Assembly: GCA_048213135.1 (NCBI GenBank)
Contig: PS015241.1
Span: 103,097 to 134,988 of the forward strand
Reading direction: 5' to 3'
DNA length: 31,892 nucleotides
Source of the DNA: Reclinomonas americana ATCC 50394
Taxonomy: Eukaryota; Jakobida; Jakobea; Jakobida
Shown: one piece after another, positions 1 through 9,724 of the stretch
Numbering within the stretch: position 1 is the stretch's first letter
Layout: every line of letters begins with the position of its first letter
Translations under genes and position numbers: made by a program
Notes under the pieces: model-generated
Database searches by the model: none
Seen by the model: the letters and a program-made list of their open reading frames with translations, nothing else
Told to the model about the DNA's origin: nothing

Positions 1-444
1 CCCTCATTCCCCTTTCCCCCTTGCCCCCATTCCCCCTTGTCCCCCTTTACCTCTCACACTCTCGCTCCACCTGCTCCACTTCCACGCGCAACGCCGCCAC
101 CTGCCCGCGATACTCACTCACAATCATGGCACGATCGCGCGACGCCAGCACCTCCCTCGCCCCAGCATGCTCCACTCGCACCGCTCGTCTGCGCTCCTTG
201 GCCTCTGTGCACTCGCGCACAAGTCGCGCGTGCTCCTGCGTGCGTCGAGCGAGCAACTGAGCGATTGCACGGGTCCAGTAGTCGCGGGAAGAGCAGCAGG
301 AGATGAGTTCTGCGCGGAGTTCCGAGGAGTGGCTGGAAGGAGGGAGAAGTGAAGTGAGTGGGCTCTCTCTTCTCACTTCTCTCTTCTTACAGATCTCAGT
401 GTCCTCTCTTCTCCACATTCTTCTCACTCACTTGTCCTCTCAGT

Positions 445-475
<31 letters not shown>

Positions 476-795
476 GTTCTCTCTCTCTCTCTCTCTGTCT
501 CTCTCTGTCATGTTTCTCCCTTGTGTCTCTCTCTTCTCTCTCTTTCTCCCCTTATGTAACTGCACGGCCTCCTCGCTCTCTCTGTGAAGAGAGGCAAGCT
601 CCTCGCGTTGTGCGCAGAGAGCTCTGCGCGTGCTCTCCACTTGGGCGCGTTGTTGGTCAATGACTGCGCGCATGACCTTGTTTCACGCACAGTGAGAGAG
701 AGAGAGATGACTTTGCTTTTTTGTGTGTGTGTGTGTGTGTTGCGCACTTCATGGTCACTGCGGAGAGACTCAAGTCGCCGAAGAAAGTCGTCCAT
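1..795 (-). CDS. Coiled-coil protein, function unknown (3' part beyond the left edge)
   Basis: Three minus-strand exons can be joined in frame: 748-795, 561-676 and 51-332; the last ends at a clean GTAAAG donor at 50, so the gene continues beyond the window. The proposed ATG (795) opens MDDFLRRLES. The product is almost entirely heptad-like, rich in E, R, A and L (for example ELASLHRESEE and QVAALRVEVEQ), so it should form a long coiled coil. Intron 677-747 is TG-rich and intron 333-560 holds a CT microsatellite. The donor at 560 (GTTACA) was chosen because it alone keeps the frame into 332. I do not recognise a family; cytoskeletal or ciliary coiled-coil proteins are possible but unsupported. 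An upstream first exon cannot be excluded. Confidence 0.55.
443..510. repeat. CT/GA microsatellite in an intron of the coiled-coil gene
   Basis: An almost pure CT dinucleotide tract, with a short T-rich interruption near 470, lies inside intron 333-560. Confidence 0.9.
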
Positions 796-1003
796 TGCGC
801 GCACTTCAACTGGGATTAATTGCGGGAACGCGAGCAAGGACAAACAAATGTCCATTGTTCACGCGGCTTTACTCGTCTCTCTGCGACTCATTGATGTGCA
901 ACTCCCAGTAGTTACCGCAAGTTGAATATGCTCTTTCGAGTATAACGAGGATCGTTAGTGTCTGATACCGCGTCCCAATGTACACTTCTTCGAATAATCC
1001 TCA
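796..1003. other. Intergenic spacer between the ABCG stop and the coiled-coil gene start
   Basis: Both flanking genes are on the minus strand. The 208 bases must hold the 3' UTR of the ABCG gene and the promoter of the coiled-coil gene. I see no clear TATA box or polyadenylation hexamer. Confidence 0.5.
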
Positions 1004-4000
1004 CTACGCCACCCGCTTGCGTGCCGACAGAACCAGCACAAACATGCCGAGGAGGCGCCAGAACACCATTATCACGAATAGCAAGATGAATGCCAGCCAG
1101 ATGTTGTTCTGCGAATCACGACACGTAAGGCACATGCAACACGGAAAAACACTGCCATCCACCACGACGCAACATCGACACCCAGCGTGTTGATCACGTC
1201 CTCTCCTGGAGAGGGGGCTGCCAGTCAGGCGAAGGACACATATGGCACGACAGCGGTGATGCAAAACAAACCAGTTCGATAGACACACAGCTGACCGGGA
1301 ACGCACTGGAAGACGACGCCGGAAAACTGCACATCAAGAGAGAGAGGAAAGCTGAGTGGCAATGAAAGGGAGGGAGAGGGAGAGAGAGAGGGATAGAGAG
1401 GGATAGAGAGGGATATAGAGGGAGAGAGAGGGATAGAGAGGGAGAGAGAGAGGAGAGCACACAGAAGAAAGAGTGTGAGAGATAAAGGCAGAACGAGTCT
1501 TCCATTGACCAAGTCCAGTTTCGTGACATACAGGCAGACCGTGGCAAACTGCAAGCTACAGCACATCGCTGAAACCCACTCAAATGCACAGAACATGCAG
1601 CACACAGGGACGCGGAGAAAGGGACAGACAGCGAACTCGCAGTATTCACATATGCATGAGACACTATTGTGAGCACTTACGAGAAAGCAGTTTCGTGCGC
1701 GAAACACAGAAATGAATAGCTCTACCACATCGCCAACACCCAATCAAGCTGCCCAGAGAGAGGCACAGACGGAACTCTCACAACATTCGCCAATACGTAC
1801 GAACACTCAGTCTTGTACGCTCTCACATCGCCGACACTCATACGACAAGGCCAAGAGCACGAAGGGAGAGAAAGTACACACAACGACCCCTCCTCCTTCA
1901 CGCACCTCATTCGTCACCAAAATCTGGAACACGTATCGCGGGAACGAAATGTACGAAATCCATCTCTGTGACAGCAATGAGCGAACGCACACTCCACAGC
2001 AGAAACACTGTGTCCGTGCAGACGTACCAAGAAGGAAGGAATGTCGCTCTGCCACGATATAAACACTCAAGATATGAGCAATCGGGAGACTGAGCGCATG
2101 ACTGCTCGGATTCACGTACCAGCTGCACAAAGAAGCCTGAATGCGGTGGCAAGCACACCATGACGGGAATATGAGAATATCAACAGGCGAAGATCGGGCG
2201 AGTTATACGCGACAAGACAAACCAGCAAACAAAATCTGCACAGAGCAAAAGCGATTGATGGTGAGCTGACAAAGCACAGTGCGCACGACATTTGCCATAA
2301 AGAGCGACAGACGGATTCTAGGAGACAGGGAAGAAACGGGACACGGCAAGAAAGGACAGCACTTCGTCAAGGCAGCGACACCCGATGCAGCAGACGTCAA
2401 CAGCAAAACGGGCATGAACGATAGGCTACGTGCTCCCTGTCTCATCGTGCTCCGTTGCCTCGTTTTCCTTTACTTGTCGCGCTCTGCAGATGCTTTTCTC
2501 GTTCGTCTCTTGACAGTCTCATTCTTTCCTCTTCCTTGTTCCATTCTGTCCATGCTCGTCTCGTTCTTCCCTTGGTGTTCATCTCATTCTTCTCTTGCTC
2601 GTGTCATCTTGCTCGTCTCATCCTGTTCCTGCTCACTTCGTTCTCCTTTACTTGTCTCGCTCTGCAGTTGCTTTTCTCGTTCGTCTCTTGACCGCCTCAT
2701 TTTTCTCTTACTCATCTCCTTCTCCTCCTCTTACTCGACTCATGCTCCTCTTGCTCTTTCGTTCTCCGTTCGCTCGTCTCGTTCTACTTTTGCTCATCCT
2801 ATTCTCCTCTTGCTTATCTCTCTTCCTCCCTCCCTCCCTCCCTCCCTCCCTCCCTCCCTCCTTCCCTCCTTCCTTTACACGCAACTTGAATCAACGTCAC
2901 CACCGGACCAAGCACCGTGCCAACGCCCGTGTTCGGCACCGCCGCCGAGATCATCATGCCCAACGCGTGTGCCACCAGCGCCGTCATAATCGCCGTGCAT
3001 ATCGTGATCAAAAAGTTGGTGAAGCCGCTGTTCAGGTTCGTCAACCCTGCCACGCAGCAGTGAGGAGAGTGAGGAGTGATGCATCCCTCGGCGCTAGTCG
3101 GTGGAGACGCAACAATACACGAGGCAAACGTAGATGATGATAGATACGATCTGTGTTGAGAAGTTGTTGGGATCAGCGGAGAAGAAGGGAAAGGAGCAAA
3201 ACGAGACAACTTACTTGGGAAGGCATGTCGGCAATGACACGAGCCGCTGCGCAGATTGACCACCGGGTACAACAATGCAGAGTGATTACCGACAAGCACC
3301 ACAGACAGAAAATAAGCAAATGCACGGACACCAAACAACAGTCAAAAAGACACACATTGATTGACGAGCACAGACACACGAACAGATACGTGAACGTGAG
3401 CGCATGGACAGAGAGACGTGCACATGTACGAACACGAGGGAACACACACACACACACAAGCAAACGAATGCACGGACACAACACAACAACAAAAAAACAT
3501 GCGCACAAACAGCAGATTAACAGTCACAGACACACGTACGAACACATGGGAACACACACACATGGACCACACACACACACGCACACAAGCAAACGAATGC
3601 ACGGACACAACACAAAGCACAGACAAATGAGCGCACAAACAGCAGATTCCCAGTCACAGACACACAATGATTGACGACACAGATACGTGAGCGTGAGCGC
3701 ATGGACAGAGAAGCATGCACACGTTCGCATTCACGGGAACACGCACACACACGGACACAAGCAAACGAATGCACGGTCACAACACAAAGCACAAACAAAC
3801 GAGTGCACAAACAGCAGATTCACAGTCACAGATACACAATGATTGACGACACAGATACGTCGTGAACGTGAGCGCACGGACAGAGAAGTATGCGCACGTA
3901 CGAACACGTGTGAACACACACACACACATGGACCACGCACACACACGCATAGAAGCAAAATAGATGCAAGGACACAACACAAAGCACAGACAAATGAGCG

Positions 4001-5157
4001 CACAAACAGCGAATTCACAGTCACAGTCACACATTGGTTGACGAGCACAGACACACAAACAGATACGTGAACGTGCATCCACGGGAACACACACACACAC
4101 ATAGACCACGCAAACACAAAAAAACAAGGGAACACAATAACGAGGACAGAATACACGCACGCAGAGACCCCCACATCCATACACAAATTCCAGTTGAAAT
4201 GAGTTTCAAGTTTCCACCGCCACACGACAGGAAATGCACACCACACAGGCAAACACAAATACAAGGTTCACAAGGGAAATGAGTTTCACGTTTCCAACGC
4301 CACACGACACAGTAAATGCACGCACAGCGAACCGTAATATGGGCCAGTGCGGTAACTGCACATGCATCAACGTGAACAACACACTTCAAGCAGCCAAGTG
4401 TCAACACATAGAACAAACCAGTTCGACGCGCGTTCTCGCAAGAAAATCTCCTTCTCGGCAGGGAAGAGTTGCACAACGCCGTTGAGCTGCACCACGAGAA
4501 TCAGTCATCACCTACCAAATCAACAGCAGGCAACACTGCAACACACCGTCGGCATGATGGACGCCTGCACCAGCGATGCACAGCGGTCAGTGGCGAACGC
4601 AATAGAAGACGCACAACATTTCATCGCGCACCATCATGATCATGGAGAGCAGGCCGATGCGCGAACGCACAGATTGTTGCGAGTATGATAGGCTGCAATG
4701 AACGAGTCAGCTTGGCAAATCTGCAAAGCACGCAAAGGGTGAGAAAAAAGACAGAGCGCACAAAATAAACACTCTGACGGCTCACCATGGCGACGACGCA
4801 CGCAAGCACGCAACCGCAAGAAGATGAGACCAATCTGAGAGTATTCCAAGCATTGTAACAGAGTCAGTGACCGGTGAGGCTAATTTTGCAAGAGCCAGAC
4901 TAACTCACCAGCACGCCCATGAACGACGACTGGCGAGAGTGCACGATCAGTCAACAACACAGCAAGCGTCAATGTCCATCTCATCGCTCACCTGGATGAG
5001 GCGGGTCCTCGTCACCGCTGTGAGAATCAAGCAACGCGTCAACAAGCAATAAGCGATGCACGCAAGGGTACGGTGAAAAATTGTACAGGTTGGAGAGAAA
5101 CCGACAACTAGCACAGTTCGTGATTACAATGTGCAGCGTGAGAAGTGTGCGAGACAT

Positions 5158-5190
<33 letters not shown>

Positions 5191-8100
5191 GAGATCAAGC
5201 AGAGTGCAAGAGAAGGCCTGTAGTTCCTTACTCACCTGGATTTCGCGTCTGATTCAAAAATGACCGCCACAAAATGACAGAGAACTGCACAACACAGCAC
5301 AATCACTGTGAGCCAGAAAAGAGCCAGCACACCATCTTCACCAATACCTACTCGCACCTGTCGGAACCAACCCGGACGCATGGATGGCTCGTGAATCTCC
5401 GTAAACTGTGTCGGCCGAACCTCGGCGAGATCCTGCGTGGCCTTGGTGGCCATGTCGGACTGCTCGTACGACGCAACGACCTTGGCCAGGTCGGCATCCG
5501 GGTTTGGTGAGTCGTAGAATGTGAGTACGTCCACTGCATGAAAGATGGAGTATAAGAGAGAGCGACTCGAAAAAAGAGCACGCCAGACACGCAACAGAGG
5601 TGGTCGGCAACATTCGTGCTGTGCGGAGAGAGTGGTGAGAACTACAATTATACAATCGACACACGATACAAACGCAACTTGGGTGGAACTGGCATGTGCA
5701 GCGCGCGGTCAAAATACTCGGCGGCACCCGACGCGGGACCCATGTACACCGTGCGTCCTTTGGCAAGAAGGAGAAGCTGTGCAGACGGGAACCAAGATTG
5801 TTAGGCACTTCAAAGAGATTGTGAAACGGTTGTGGGAAGAAACATATCATCAAACAGGGCGTAGATGGCGGAGCGCGGCTGGTGAATCGTGCACATGACA
5901 GTACGTCCGCTCAGTGCCAGCTCGTTCAACACGTGCATGATCTGGGCACGCAAATCAGCACTGGACAGCGAGGGAGAAGGAAATGGAGAAGGTGGGAGGC
6001 AACACCTTGCTGGCAGTGGCGGCATCTGCGAATGGAGTGAGAAAAGAATGGATCGATATCACGAAGATGAGAACAAAGCATCGGCTCTCACCGAGACCAC
6101 TGGGGAATAGTTGCGGTTCCAGCAGACTCGGAGTGAGGGAAGGGGAAAGACGGAGATTAACAGTGCGCAGCTTCACAATACCTTGTTGGCTGTGCGTTTG
6201 AGCTCACGATTAGCAGGGATTCACAAACAAGAAATGGAACAACACACGCACAACATGCACAAATACTGAGAGATAGAGAGAGAAACAGAGAAGAGAGAGA
6301 GAGAGAAAGAGTAGCACACAAACACGCACTCCCTCCTCTCACTGTCTCTCACACACACGCACCTCATCAAGAAACAGCACCGACGGGTTTGTCAGCAGTT
6401 CAATACCAATCGAGACTCGTCGACGCTCGCCGCCAGACACACTGCGACATTAGCGGTGAGGCAGGAACACGCATTCTGTAAGGGCGCAGTCACGCAACCC
6501 GCGAATGAGATTGTTGCCGATCTTGGTGTTCAGCGTGCCTTTCAAGCCGAGCTCGTTCACCACGCGGTCGATCTACAAGTAGAGTGAGTGAGTCGAGGGG
6601 AAGGGAAAGGAGAGTGGGGAAGAGAGGGAACGAGAGGAGTAAAAGAAACAGAGGAAGAGAGGAGCTCGATGGGAGAAGAGGGAGGAGAGGAGCTCGGTGA
6701 GAGTAAGGGAGAGAGAGGGTAGAAGAGAGGGAGCGAGAGAGACAGAGGGGGGAGAAGAGGAAGAGCGCGAACACCGAATGCAGAGACAGAGAACCTGGCA
6801 AGATGGTGACAGCGAGAGAGAGAGAGAGTAACAGCAAGAGTGAGGGCGGTACAAGACAAAGAAAGACAATGTGTCCAATAGTAAGGAAGAGAGGATTGAG
6901 GGAAGAAGAACTGAACGCATTGATGTTGACAATTGAACAAGAAAGGGGGACGAGCTGAGTGAGGAACGCAGAGAAAGGTGAGAGAGGGAAAGTCACTTGA
7001 ACGAAAGAAACGAACTGAGCAGAGTGCGTGAGCGTAGAACGAGAGAGAGAGAAAGAGGGCGAGAGTGCACGACAGAAAGGAAGAGTGAAGAGAGCTGAGC
7101 ACACAGAAAGGCTGACAGTTGACAACAGCAGGCTCTCACTCCCTCTTCTGTGCAACTCACTCTCTCCCCCCTCTTCTCTGCCGCTCTCTTTCCCTCTCTT
7201 CACCGCCACTCTCCTCTCTTCTTTGCTACACTCTCTCACTCTTCTCTGCCTCTTCTCTCTCCCTCTTCTCTGCAACTCTGGAATGAGCGAGAGCGATGCA
7301 ACATAGAGAAAAGTGAGAGAGCGAATCGGAAAAATGACTTGTGCTATGGAAACAACTGAGCAGAGTGCGGAAGAACGGAACGAGAGAGAGAGAGAGAGAG
7401 AGCCTTCATGCTCGGTGCACTCTTCTCCTGTAGAAAAAACACCAACCTGCTCTTGTTTCTCGGCCGCCGACATATCACGCGGCAGCTTCAAGTTGGCATC
7501 TGAGCACACAAGTCAATAAAACCACAGAAGATGCGTGTCGCCAGACCACCGCAACAACGCAACAGAATCTGCGCATCATCAGGGCAAGTACCAGAAGTCG
7601 TGTGTGTGAGTTAAAAAACAACGCGATCGAAGGCCGTGGATGCCAAGGAGAGAGACAGAGATGTGCGTTCCAGTTCTCTGTGTTTTCAAGTGTGTGTTTC
7701 TCCTCGCAGCGCTTGCTGTCCCTGTCGTGCATTGCGTTATTCTGTCGTTCGAGTCTCTCCTCCATTATCTTCCACTCTCGCGCAGCCCTCCTTCTCTCTC
7801 TTTCTCTGTCCCTTGTTCCCCTTTGTAACACTTGTCATGCTTCTTCCTTCCCTCTTCTTCTTTCCCTTTTCCTCTTCTCCTCCTTTCCCTCTCCCCCTGT
7901 CCTCTTCTCCTCTTCTCCGACAGAGAACAAGAGCATCCACACACGCGCTCACCGAAAAGTCTCTGCCACCTGCGCGACGCACCCCCACCAATCAGTCAAC
8001 ACTCATAGCAAGCACATGAACAGTCGACACACACCGTCAGAGTCGGCATGAGGTTCTCCTGCAACCAAGAAGAGTGAGAAATACGAAGGAGGTGGAGGAG

Positions 8101-9306
8101 ATGCAACCCTCACGCACCAGCTGCGACACGTACGCTCCGACCTGCACCACTCGCTATCAGCTAAGAGATGTGCGAAGAGGAGACGATGCGCAAATCTCCG
8201 CCACCATACCTTGCCCAGCTGCGATCGCGTCAGCTTCACGCCATTAAAGAGGACCTCGCCACCACTGTGCGCTCGACGGAGGGCCAGAATGTCCAGCAGC
8301 GTGGTCTTTCCGGCGCCCGACGGACCAATGACGGCGACCATCGAGTGTGGCTGCGCATTTAAATGAGTGCCGTCAACACAAGACGAGGGAGGAGACAAGG
8401 GCAGGCTCACCTTGACCACGCCGGAGACTTGCTGTTTGTCGGCAATGTCATTGTCAATCAGTGGGAGGAGAAGGAGATGGATGGAGGGATGGAGAAGGAG
8501 GAGGAGGAGGAGATAGGGGAAGAGAGGGGAGGACGACGAAGCAGCAAAGGAGATAGAGGAGGAGCGAGAGGGAGAAGAAGAAGAAGAGAAGAAGAAGAAG
8601 AACAAGAAGCAGCAAAGGAGACAGAGGAGGAGCAAGAGTAGGAGATGATGGAGAAGACGAACGAGGAGAAGAAGAAGAAGAAGGAAGAGATGATGATGAA
8701 GAAGAAGAAGAAGAAAGAGGGAACAAAGGAAAGAAGGAGAAGAGGATAGAGGAGAGGAAGAAAGAGGCAGAGGAGTGGAAGAACAACAAAGGAAGAACGA
8801 GGAGGAGGAGGAGGAGAAGGAGAAGATCAACAACAGCCAGGAGACAAGGAACACTCCAACAAACAAGGAGAGGACAACGCAACGTCGAGAATAGTGATCT
8901 CCTTGGTGTGCCGCCGATCAATCGGCACCTGCACCTTGCACGTGACGTCACGGAACGACACTGTCACCGGCTGTGACACACCACGCACCAACAGTGAGCT
9001 GGTGATGAGAGATCGATCGCGACATGACTCACTGTTCGAGGAGGTCCAAGGCGCATGCTCTCTGCGCGGACCAGGCCCTGATCGCCATTGACTCTGGGAA
9101 TGGCTGACAGAGGCGGTGGTGGTGGTGGTGGGGAAGAAGAGGGAGCTGGAGGAGGAGGAGCGATGCTGTCGAAACCACCGAGCTCGACGTGAGTCTCCTG
9201 CATGGGAGGAGGAACAGCTGCAGAGAGGCGGTTTGGTTTGAGTGGAGGAGGGAGGGAGAGAGTGTACGTGTTGGTGTGAGGTACCTGTGGCGGTCTCTGC
9301 GCTCAT
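1004..9306 (-). CDS. ABCG (White-type) half-transporter, 37 exons, 653 residues
   Basis: Membrane ABC transporter half-molecule (nucleotide-binding domain then transmembrane domain), expected to dimerise and export lipids or other hydrophobic substrates; the substrate is not predictable. Exons: 9285-9306, 9033-9217, 8884-8970, 8411-8431, 8210-8350, 8118-8141, 8035-8058, 7953-7969, 7564-7568 (inferred), 7447-7499, 6499-6572, 6363-6441, 6182-6189, 6092-6099, 6006-6025, 5828-5941, 5679-5776, 5596-5618, 5358-5533, 5236-5248, 4992-5017, 4909-4929, 4815-4834, 4632-4692, 4547-4564, 4419-4486, 4333-4355, 3215-3246, 3114-3150, 2886-3046, 2223-2235, 2120-2136, 2028-2048, 1906-1965, 1272-1326, 1174-1205, 1004-1108. 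They sum to 1962 nt with every phase matching. Visible motifs: Walker [10 protein letters not shown] (about 114-122), Q-loop YVSQ (156-159), signature VSGGERRR (from 219), Walker B VLFLDE (to 244), D-loop SGLDA (247-251), H-loop TIHQP (His276). After the elbow TRNPAV come six hydrophobic segments, with LFPAEKEIF and WISYIS family motifs; TM6 starts at NNIWLAF. Length is normal for the family. The N-terminus is proline-rich. Start ATG at 9306 is the first in the frame. Confidence 0.9.
1366..1464. repeat. GGGATAGAGA-type minisatellite in ABCG intron
   Basis: Decamer-like copies of gggatagaga mixed with GA dinucleotides sit inside the 579-base intron 1327-1905. The rest of that intron shows no coding signal in frame with the transporter. 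Confidence 0.85.
2490..2878. repeat. Pyrimidine-rich decayed repeats and CCCT tract in ABCG intron
   Basis: This lies in the 650-base intron 2236-2885. Degenerate units around 'ctcgtctcgttc' recur about ten times, then a pure CCCT tetranucleotide tract follows at about 2824-2866. Open frames through it are low-complexity shadows. Confidence 0.75.
3360..4130. repeat. CA-rich minisatellite filling the largest ABCG intron
   Basis: The 1086-base intron 3247-4332 carries four irregular copies of a unit of about 130-195 bases. Shared landmarks are 'aagcaaacgaatgca' (3458, 3587, 3759, degenerate near 3953), 'cagattcacagtcacaga' and 'cagatacgtgaacgtgag', separated by ACAC tracts. No exon of the transporter falls inside it. 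Confidence 0.85.
4198..4310. repeat. Two-copy direct repeat of about 33 bases, 80 bases apart
   Basis: Copies at 4198-4230 and 4278-4310 share 'gaaatgagtttca', 'gtttcca' and 'cgccacacgaca' with two or three mismatches. They lie in the same ABCG intron as the CA-rich minisatellite. Confidence 0.75.
8450..8840. repeat. GAA/GAG-rich intron tract
   Basis: Intron 8432-8883 of the ABCG gene is almost entirely GAA and GAG triplets on the plus strand, so it is pyrimidine-rich in the sense of the gene. The long leucine/serine open frames on the minus strand are products of this composition. Confidence 0.85.
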
Positions 9307-9724
9307 GGTTTGCGAGTGGAAAGGGAAAAGATTCGAACGTGTCCGAATCGAGTGTGCAGTTCGAATCTCTTGCGCCGACGCCGATGTTGCTGGACAAAAG
9401 ATGCGGAGAGGCACTTGGGCCCCAAGTGCAGCATGTACGAGCACTGTGCTTTGCTGGCGAACAGACAAATGATCTTGCAAGCACGGCAATCGTGGGCGGA
9501 CAAAACAAACTTTCTCCGACGTCGAAGTTCCTCGCCAACACGCGCTCAGATTGGCCATTCGCCTCCCAAGATGCTTGGCAAATAGGTAATATTCTCCCTT
9601 CACAACGTGCTCTCAAACCGCCCACTTGAAAAACAAAACATGACGTCCGTGGGACAAATTGCATGTTGCCCCTCCTTTGTCATATCACAGACATCGTGCA
9701 AGTCGCCGTGCGTGGAGAGCAATC
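9307..9724. promoter_or_regulatory. Divergent intergenic region between ABCG and NOP9
   Basis: These 418 bases separate the start codons of two divergently transcribed genes and must contain both promoters. I see no obvious TATA box and no repeat. The long open frames crossing it are shadows. Confidence 0.6.

Noticed and set aside
1327-1905. Extra ABCG exons such as [13 protein letters not shown] or [11 protein letters not shown]
   Set aside because: Joining the exon ending VTNE (1906) directly to FSGVVFQC (1326) gives the family motif NEFSG with correct phase; the alternatives break the spacing.
5249-5357. A missing exon for the transporter elbow helix
   Set aside because: No phase-compatible AG...GT segment exists here, and MRPGWFRQ joined to TRNPAV already supplies the elbow (R-x-W then RNP) as in other family members.
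8003-8866. Leucine/serine-rich minus-strand membrane protein
   Set aside because: The hydrophobic run is the translation of a CTC/TTC triplet intron; only 8035-8058, 8118-8141, 8210-8350 and 8411-8431 are exons.
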